From Escarpia spicata (lineage: Eukaryota > Annelida > Polychaeta > Sabellida > Siboglinidae), in the NCBI GenBank assembly GCA_963995525.1, contig OZ023218.1:52187689-52251688 (forward strand): 64,000 nt of DNA. The letters are read 5' to 3'. Below, piece after piece: positions 56,014-64,000 of this stretch. The notes beneath the pieces are model-generated. The model saw only the letters and a list, made by a program, of their open reading frames with translations. It had not been told where the DNA came from and did not search any database. A program made the position numbers and the translations under genes. Every line of letters starts with the position of its first letter. Positions within the stretch are counted from its first letter, which is position 1.

Positions 56014-56109
56014 AAGGGACCCCTGGACCTCACCAATGACGCTGTCGGGGTATGTCGTGGCGCCCTGACACCCCTCATTGCTACGGCCATCCAGTTGCTA
56101 CAGTGTTCT

Positions 56110-59060
56110 TGTTTCTTTATGTTTTGGGGCTTTGTCAGCTTTATTAGTTTTATTAACATAAATGTAACCGATTAAAATGATATATCTCGGCTGGTTGATA
56201 GTTGATTTGAAACGTATTAACAGCTTAAGAACTGGTTGATATTTCAAACAAAAGCACAGTTTTGTTGTCATCATGCTGAAAAATGTATGATAAAAAGATC
56301 TATTATGACTGATGAAATTATTAAGTATTGGAAGTCGTGACAAGTGGCAAACAAAATGTCATGAAGGTGGATGCCTATGCACCGCTGGAAGGGAGATGTT
56401 AGAGGATTGGTTGGTTGGTTCTGCTGGGCCTGATGCTGTAATAGGACATGCTGAAGAGTAGATATTGACTTAGGCATCGGAGCCAAGTCAACCCAAGAGA
56501 AACATTCAATGTATTTTCAATGTTGCGAACATAATCTAGACACTATAAACTTGTGTGTAGCTACAATTATACAAAATGTGTAGATCAGATCTATGCAAAA
56601 CAGGAGGTTAACTAATGTCAGATTGAATTGTACCATTAGCCTGTAGATGTGAATTCTTTGGAATTTTGCTTAATGTGTACACATTTTCTAGCAGTGAAAT
56701 GTTGTCCTTGAATGGTGAAGGGTAAATTCATAAAGAAATGTTAATATGATGGCGAGATAAGGTAATTATGTGCAATCTTATCACTAGATCATGCCAACAG
56801 AAGTGATGGTCTGATGCAAAGTATTTATTGAGTGCAAATGCCAAATATGCCAAATACTTATTGAATATTTTTTCACACAGAAACAGAATTGTAGGGAAAG
56901 AAATCTTGTGATGTATTTTATTAGAATGTACAACATTTCACATGTCCCATGCCTGCTTTTGTAGTTTTGTAGAGCTGAAGGAACCATGCCTGGTTTAACG
57001 ATATATATGTTCAAAATACTGCATTGTTGCCTTATATTTTAAATGCCAGTACGTTCAAATGAAAATGTCAAAAGCACATGGTAAAGAAACGATAGGTTTT
57101 CGTAGTAAATTATTTAAAGATTTATCAACATGCTCGTCTAGCTGTGGATATCTGACCTGGTGAATACTAGATGCTCATTAGTTCCAAGATGAACACAGTT
57201 TATGGTGTGTAGATCTACATTTAGCTGGGTAATGTTGGGTTTTTGCCCATATTGGTGGTACTAGGCAACGTTCACTCAATTCAAGTATGTATGCTATCAA
57301 TAGTAACTTGTGTACTATTTATTTTTATATTAAGAAATAATGTTTCCTCAAGAAGAGCATTATTTTTTTATTCCCTAACTTGAAATTGTTTGAAACATTT
57401 GACATTCAGTAACACTATCTCTTAAAACTTGTATTTAAAATAAATCTCAAGGTGGCAATAACAGCACAGATGTCACTGGCCACGTATTGTTGAATATAGT
57501 ACACCTTTATGGTAAACACATCAAGAACTGGCATTATGTTAATTAAGCAAAATGCAAGCCGATTTGTACTTAAATCTAGAGAAGTGAAAACAAAAAGACT
57601 AGTCACTAATTACCTCTGATCATGGGATGAAGTAAAAGAGAATTGCCTGTTTTAATACACATGTTTGTCTGAAAATATTGTTGTCATACCAATTGCCAAT
57701 GCCTAATAGTATTCAGCATGTGTGTACATGATTATAGATGTGTCAATAAATTTGTTACAAAAATGTTAACTTGTTATGACAAGTGTTCATATGATAGTGA
57801 AACCCTGATAATCTAGAAACCATAACATCAGACATCAGGACATAATATACCTTGCAATATACCTGGTTAATTTCTTTTAAAATCCATAATTTGCTGTGCT
57901 ATTTCCAATAGTTGTTTAAGTGGAATTAACTTAATTTAGATGGAGTTCTTGTAAACGGCTGAAATTACTGAATGGAGTAAGTGTGTGTGTGCACAACCAG
58001 TAATGTATGAATGAACATTAGCAGGGATCGAACCTGCCACACACAACACTGAAACATTGTTATCACAAACAACAGTCCAACAGTTTTTAAACAAACAAAT
58101 GACATAGTATGTCTGCATTTACAACACAATACTCTAATAGCATTCAGTCACAAATATATTGTTGCAAAAGTCGTATGGTACATACATAAACGTATCTGCA
58201 ATTTCATAAACGAATGTTAATGTTTCACAAAAGAAATAATATTGTATGTTTGTATAATTTGACAGAAAAATAATACAATATATACTTGTTAGGAAACTTT
58301 CTGAACAAACATATATAAACCCACTTTTTAAGGGTTAGGTTCCCAACTGGATACATCCCAAGTAATCCCCTTGGGCAACACGTGAATCCACACGAATCAT
58401 TGGGAGGAAATTTTGTGTGACGATAGACACGTCACCAAAAGTGTATTTGCAGTGTGACGAGTGTATATGCAGAACACTATCAATTGCTTTACTACATGTA
58501 TCATTATATTTATTAAATATTCACAAACATTAACATGTGTTGTTATTTCATTAGTTTTAACAAAACTTGTATTTTATGTGTAAATAACGAATAGATACAG
58601 CTATGCTACGAATATAATAATGTTATAGATATATCCACTTTCAAGTGTAAATTTCATGTCCACGTGTTACTATTAATTGATAACCCGGCTGAATATCTTT
58701 TTAACAGTGTCACTAAAATGTTGAAAACGTGTTTTCAAGTTCCACACCAAGCACATTATACTCACTAGTGATGCACTAGTAGACAGTTAAGTCAACAAAA
58801 CAGCACTCGCCCTTAGATTACTGAACATTCTTCAGGATAGTTCGTTTTCATTAGCACTCACCCTTGTTCTTCATCATCCCATTCTGGGTGACCCTGCGTG
58901 ACTGGCCGCCAGCGCTATATTAATGCCTGTTAACTCTGTCTTCTTCTTTGTGATGACATTTCCTGTATCAAACACACTGAACTCGAGCCATTTAAAAAAG
59001 GCCAAAGGATAGCTGTCATAATCTCACTATTACTCAACCATACGTTCTGAAATAACACCG
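56110..59060. other. AT-rich host spacer
   Basis: No gene, RNA gene or transposon terminus recognised; could include introns of the candidate exon at 55929. Confidence 0.4.
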
Positions 59061-59061
59061 T

Positions 59062-59108
59062 GTGTGTGCGTGTGCGTGTGCGTGTGCGTGTGCGTGTGCG
59101 TGTGCGTG
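59062..59108. repeat. (GTGTGC)n microsatellite
   Basis: About seven copies of a 6-bp unit cgtgtg. Confidence 0.95.
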
Positions 59109-59989
59109 ACATGTGTCCCTATACACTGTGTATAATAGTCAAATTTCTATATCCCCAGGAGAGGAATACTTAAGGCAATTTTATCAGGCCACCCTTTATG
59201 TTATCTGCTAAGGGGGCAGAACGGTGTCACATTGTGCAGGTGGCTTGTGAAAGACCATGCATTGTCATCTATTCTCTAGGGTGTGAAAAATGCCCTCCTG
59301 AGAAAGAGAGCCAAGTCACTTGTTGATGTCAACAGGAGAGTTAAGCACAATAAACATGCCTCTGCAATCAAGTATAGAAATAGGACCAGAGCAGGTCTGG
59401 AGACAACAAATAAGGAAGAAATAGGACCAGAGCAGGTCATATATGTTTGATAATATACTGCCGGTGCTCTTTACTACTTCGTTTAAGACACAAGGATGGC
59501 GGCCACCAAGTCCTGATGGTTTAAATGTCTTTAGTTTTGATATGCTAGTTTTTATAGTTTTTATATGCCACTATCGATGGGTTGATTTTGGAAGATTCCA
59601 TTGTGTTATAAAAATCTCATAGGTTCCTCCGTGATATCTCCTTCTGGTTCTCTCATAATTACCGAGGAGAAGTAATTGGCTAACACCTATGTTTTTCCAA
59701 GTCCGCCGAGTTTGTCATGTCATCTTTGTTTTTGTTTTCTGGAAAGTTGGGTATTTCCGTTTATGTCTTAATTTTTGCCCTTGCATACTGCCAGGTTTCT
59801 TAGATTATGTTTTATTTGATTAATTATATCCTTTTCATACAGTTTCTGTGCTTTCTTGTCAGTCTCCTGACCTAATAGCGCAATCGACAAAATTTCTCTT
59901 AAGTTTCGATATCTTTGGTAAGAAGATATTCTTCCATAATCTGTTTTTCCTAATGATTTTAGCTTGGGTTTGAATGATTGGTCGCTTCT

Positions 59990-60600
59990 TCCTAATGCTG
60001 ATGGAGTCTCGACTCTTTAGATCTCGATGTATTCACTAGTGATTATAAGGTCAAGGAGCGATGGTTTAGTTGTACCGTTACCTCTAGTGGGCTCTATAAA
60101 ACGTTGCACCAAGTAACAGTCTCGATTTATTTTATTAATTTAAATTATTTATCTTCAGTACTTGCTGCTGTAGTTGATATTAGTTACTAATCAATCTACG
60201 GGTAGTTGGAATCTCCAAGAATAGCAGAACATGTGAAAAACATTTCTCAGTTATTGTATCCAGTAATTTCTTAAGGTTGTCATTGTTCTCAGTGGTACTG
60301 TTAAGGCTTCTATAAAAAGAGCCTAACAAAAGGGTATCCTTCCGTTTCAGTACCAAAATGCAAAACAGTGCTTCATTCAACTCAACATCAAACTGGTGTA
60401 TTTGAAATGCAAAAAAAAAGTGAATAAACAAGAACATCCCTCTGCCTTTGCCTTAACTCATGTTCACAGTTTCCATATAATACAATTCCAAGTTGTATTC
60501 CTGCGTGGTAAGTTGTCTATTAAAACGTGTAGGATTTACTTCTGATATTGCTATAACATGTGGTGGAGTTGAGTGCTTTTTATATTTTACGTTTTAGTCC
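59990..60600 (-). pseudogene. LINE endonuclease domain (left duplicate)
   Basis: Contains HQFDVELNEALFCILVLKRK and LLGSFYRSLNST, typical of the apurinic-like endonuclease of non-LTR elements, ending near LLFLEIPTT where the family has GDFNYP. Several frames and stops follow. Confidence 0.75.
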
Positions 60601-60729
60601 AGTTAGTTCTTCTTTTCAGTACATCAGCATTTGTAAACCATACAATTATTTATTCTGTACTGGCACTTGAGAGTAAGAGTAAATATCACATTTTCTCCAC
60701 ATAAATGTATCCATATGAGAATTGGATCA

Positions 60730-61400
60730 TTATTCACAAGGAATATCTGTTTTTCCTAATGATTTTAGCTTGGCTTTGAATGATTGGTCTCTTATTCCTA
60801 ATGCTGATGGAGTCTCGACTCTTGCGATCTCGGTGTATTCACTAGTGATTATAAGGTCAATGAGCGATGGTTTAGTTGTACCGTTACCTCTAGTGGGCTC
60901 TATAAAACGTTGCACCAAGTAACAGTCTCGATTTATTTTATTAATTTAAATTATTTATCTTCAGTACTTGCTGCTGTAGTTTAAATTATTTACTAATCAA
61001 TCTACGGGTAGTTGAAATCTCCAAGAATAGCAGAACATGTGAAAAACATTTCTCAGTTATTGTATCCAGTAATTTCTTAAGGTTGTCATTGTTCTCAATG
61101 GTACTGTTAAGGCTTCTATAAAAAGAGCCTAACAAAAGGGTATCCTTCCGTTTCAGTACCAAAATGCAAAACAGTGCTTCATTCAACTCAACATCAAACT
61201 GGTGTACTTGAAATGCAAAAAAATGGTGAATAAACAAGAACATCCCTCTGCCTTTGCCTTCACTAATGTTCACAGTTTCCATATAATACAATTCCAAGTG
61301 TTATTCCTGCGTGGTAAGTTGTCTATTAAAACGTGTAGGATTTACTTCTGATATTGCTATAACATGTGGTGGAGTTGAGTGGTTTTTTAATTTTACGTTT
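60730..61400 (-). pseudogene. LINE endonuclease domain (right duplicate)
   Basis: Same domain as the left duplicate: frame 60986-61297 includes GKGRGMFLFIHHFFAFQVHQ and LLGSFYRSLNSTIENNDNLK; frame 60730-60918 carries the endonuclease C-terminus RFIEPTRGNGTTKPSLIDLI and GIRDQSFKAKLKSLG. A frame change between them breaks the protein. Confidence 0.8.
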
Positions 61401-61469
61401 TAGTCCAGTTAGTTCTTCTTTTCAGTACATCAGCATTTGTAAACCATACAATTATTTCTTCTGTACAGG

Positions 61470-62130
61470 CACTTGCGAGTAAGAGTAAATATCACATTTT
61501 ATCCACATAAATGTATCCATATGAGAATTGGATCATTATTCACAAGGAATAAAGCCTATTCATTGGGAAACAACCAGACAACACTTACAAGTACGGACAA
61601 TGTGAAAGTTATTCGAGTCACTTTCGATCCATCGCTTGATTTTGAAGCATATATGTCAGAAAGAAAAAAAAGCCAATTCGATGATGGGGATAATCCGACA
61701 TACTTTCGATCACATCGATGAAAAGTGTTTTTCTACAACTTTTAAGTCCATTCTTAATTAAATATATTACAGCTCTTGAAAATGGTCGGCGCACAGCAAC
61801 CAAATTAATTCCTGGTTTCAAAGACCTTGAATAGATAGAACGTTTACAGAGACTGAAATTACCAACTCTATTATACAGTCGCCACACGGGAGATATGATT
61901 GAAATGTATAAGATACTACCTTGAAATATGATCCAGCAGTCTTGTCCAATGTTGTTACTTTGGGAGCCAACGAAGCACATACGAAAGGGCACCACCTAAA
62001 AATATTTAAAGAAAGATGCCGATTAAATATTAGAAATAACTCATTTATATACCGACGCAGAGACGTATGAAACAGTCTCCCACAGTCTGTGGTTGACGTT
62101 TCACCGATCCAGTCGTTTGACACAAAAATA
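61470..62130 (+). pseudogene. LINE reverse transcriptase C-terminal remnant
   Basis: Plus-strand remnants: KCIHMRIGSLFTRNKAYSLG with VKVIRVTFDPSLDFEAYMSE (about 61510-61650), then RRTATKLIPGFKDLE and IERLQRLKLPTLLYSRHTGD (about 61785-61900) and a terminal RDVNSLPQSVV-like piece at 62060-62100. This is the order of the RT C-terminus seen also in the LINE at 14851 but of a different family. Stops and frameshifts are present. Confidence 0.8.
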
Positions 62131-62134
62131 TATG

Positions 62135-64000
62135 TTATACCAAAACCACCCCATGGAAGCTAAATACACTGCCCCACTCCTATCTTAGATTGTTCCACAC
62201 TCAGACGCATGGAAATAGTCCGAGCATATGTCAAAAGCGAGAGTTGGCACATCAGAGGCAGATACTGTAATCCCTAGTCAAGCCAGAAGAGGACGTGTAA
62301 GAACCTGTAAGATGTTATGCACTTTACTTTTCAGGTCTTGAAAATGGCCCAGCAACATTGAAGTTAATTTTTGAAAAACAAAAAGAGAGAATCCGGAAGT
62401 GGGAGACACTGGAGCCGTTACTGCCTATGATACAGAGCTAACTGTACCAATGATTGGCTCGGGACATCTCATCGGGAGCTCCTTACAACCCTACTCTGGA
62501 GAGTAGTGTCACAATCCGGATCTCTCACAGTTGACCCACTCCCTGTGGTAGCACTCTGCAAGGGAGGGTATATATCGGCCCCTAAGCCATCCCGGCGTTC
62601 CCATAACCGGTGTGGTCATCCATGCCACGTGATATAACCCTATATATTGAGCGCGTCAAGCTGCAATTAACATAGACATTTTACCTGCCTTATATAACCA
62701 GCCAAACACAGGCAGCCGGAATTGTGGTGTGTGAACTTCAACATTAATTAAACTTGCATATCTACACTTGTTAAAGTTATTTATTCGTTAGAATGGTATT
62801 AAAACTTCGGCCATATGTTATGTTATATGATATGATGCAGTAAACGTGTGTATATGCGGCATAAATAATATTACTAATCTATTATAAGTATTCTGATGTA
62901 TGCAATTTCATCGATAGTATTCGTTGACGACGATAGGGGGTGAATCCAATATGGCCGCACACAGTACAGTGGGGAAAATTCCAGAAATCAAATCATATTT
63001 ATTGTCTATGTATTATACCAACAACTGTTGTTCAAGTATAATACACAGTGCGGTATTAATGGTGAATTAATAACGAAGAGAGATGGTGTTCGAACTTGTG
63101 TTTACTCCTCCGTGGTGCATAGCATTAAACAATGTTTACCTCGTGCATTAATTTTGTTTGCCTTAAATAACGATACAATTGTTTCTAGTTCTTTGATCAC
63201 TGCCAAATAATATAACTATAACCAGCCAAGCACAAGCGTGTGTGTATTTGCATTACGATTGGCAAGATGTTCTATGAACACATTACGCCAGTGCGTATGT
63301 ACGTGTATGTCAACATATGTGTCTACATTATGGTACGATACAAAGGTTAAGCTTAAACACAATAAACATGTTCATTTCTTGCGCGCTCGTGCTTGCCGCC
63401 GTGAATAGACTGTCAACAATAACCAATTTTCTTGTTGTACCTAAAGGCAATATGTTGAACAGACTACAACTTCTTGACGTTCTAAACAAATGAAATCCCT
63501 ACCTTCCTTCCCGCTTGAAGCCATCTTGCAATGGCTATCCCTTCACGCTGTCTTTTCCGGCATTTGTTTTCATATCCTATAGTGTATTCCACTGTTGAAA
63601 TCACCTGTTAAACGAAGCACCATATCGAGCGTCAAACGAATATTGTTGTTACATACATATAATGTGCGCTGGAACCACGCAAGTCAACCATCCACCAGTC
63701 AAGTCGGTGTTGTACTGAAACCCGTCGTGTGATTTATATTTCAACCACTGTTTTCCTATTGGTCGTTTTACGCTTACCAGATACACGTTTACAACAACTG
63801 TCAGGTGAAACTCGACAGAGGTAGTCATACTAAATTCAAACTAAAGTCAAATAATTAAATCCTCTTGGCATGTGATTAGGAAAGAACCATTGTTGGGCTC
63901 GCACGTAATGCCTATAATGTTCACCGGTAGGTGAATCAATGCTTTGTCTGTGAGGTAATGCACCATGACATTGCTTGTGGATGAAGCACAGTTGGCATGC
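62135..64000. other. Host spacer to window end
   Basis: AT-rich, short open frames only; nothing recognised as gene, RNA or element boundary. Confidence 0.4.

Larger units (their letters stand above)
59937..61550. repeat. Tandem duplication, period about 804 bp
   Basis: Segment 59937-60744 and segment 60741-61550 are about 95% alike over their whole length, beginning atctgtttttcctaatgatt and ending gatcattattcacaaggaat. Each copy contains the same LINE endonuclease pseudogene on the minus strand. The right copy has fewer disabling changes. Confidence 0.88.

Overview
The window is animal nuclear DNA. It holds an intron-rich gene with GT-AG introns, 5'-truncated LINEs, SINEs, several cut-and-paste transposon families, minisatellites, and one large virus-like transposon. 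Family content suggests an aquatic invertebrate, possibly a lophotrochozoan, but the species cannot be fixed from sequence alone.

Left part (1-14.6 kb). The minus strand carries the host chaperonin gene CCT2 (TCP-1 beta). Thirteen exons are visible, from the start codon at 14496 to about codon 410; the C-terminal exon or exons lie beyond base 1. All exon phases join without a break. The introns are crowded: two TTAA-flanked piggyBac-type elements, a hAT-type MITE with a perfect 8-bp target duplication, a probable TA-flanked DNA transposon, and three minisatellites (27, 27 and 81 bp) that are each built from one of the gene's own splice sites. A 47-bp satellite occupies 1-820.

Middle-left (14.8-24.6 kb). 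CR1/L2-like LINE 3' ends flank a 3.6-kb array of a 20-bp pyrimidine-rich unit. Decayed coding fragments of transposon-like families follow.

Centre (24,682-40,549). A 15.9-kb Polinton/Maverick has 150-bp terminal inverted repeats. Its genes, left to right, are: a three-exon acidic protein on the minus strand, a NADAR-domain protein, an RPA-type zinc/OB-fold protein, a hypothetical protein, protein-primed DNA polymerase B with N-terminal C2H2 fingers, a tiny membrane protein, a packaging ATPase, two conserved small proteins, a retroviral-type integrase with chromodomain, a membrane protein, a penton-like minor capsid protein, a pVI/pX-like basic protein, a double-jelly-roll major capsid protein and an adenain-like protease. 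Replication (PolB, probable single-strand binding protein), integration (integrase, TIRs) and virion morphogenesis (ATPase, capsid proteins, protease) are all represented, so the element resembles an integrated adintovirus-like virus. PolB and integrase each contain one in-frame TGA followed by C; every other gene is open.

Right part (40.5-64 kb). AT-rich host DNA holds a decayed pogo-like element of about 3.6 kb whose transposase strand continues into an OTU-like protease domain, two copies of one tRNA-derived SINE, a second hAT-type MITE, LINE endonuclease and reverse-transcriptase pseudogenes (one region tandemly duplicated at about 804 bp), and microsatellites. Long stretches have no recognisable gene.
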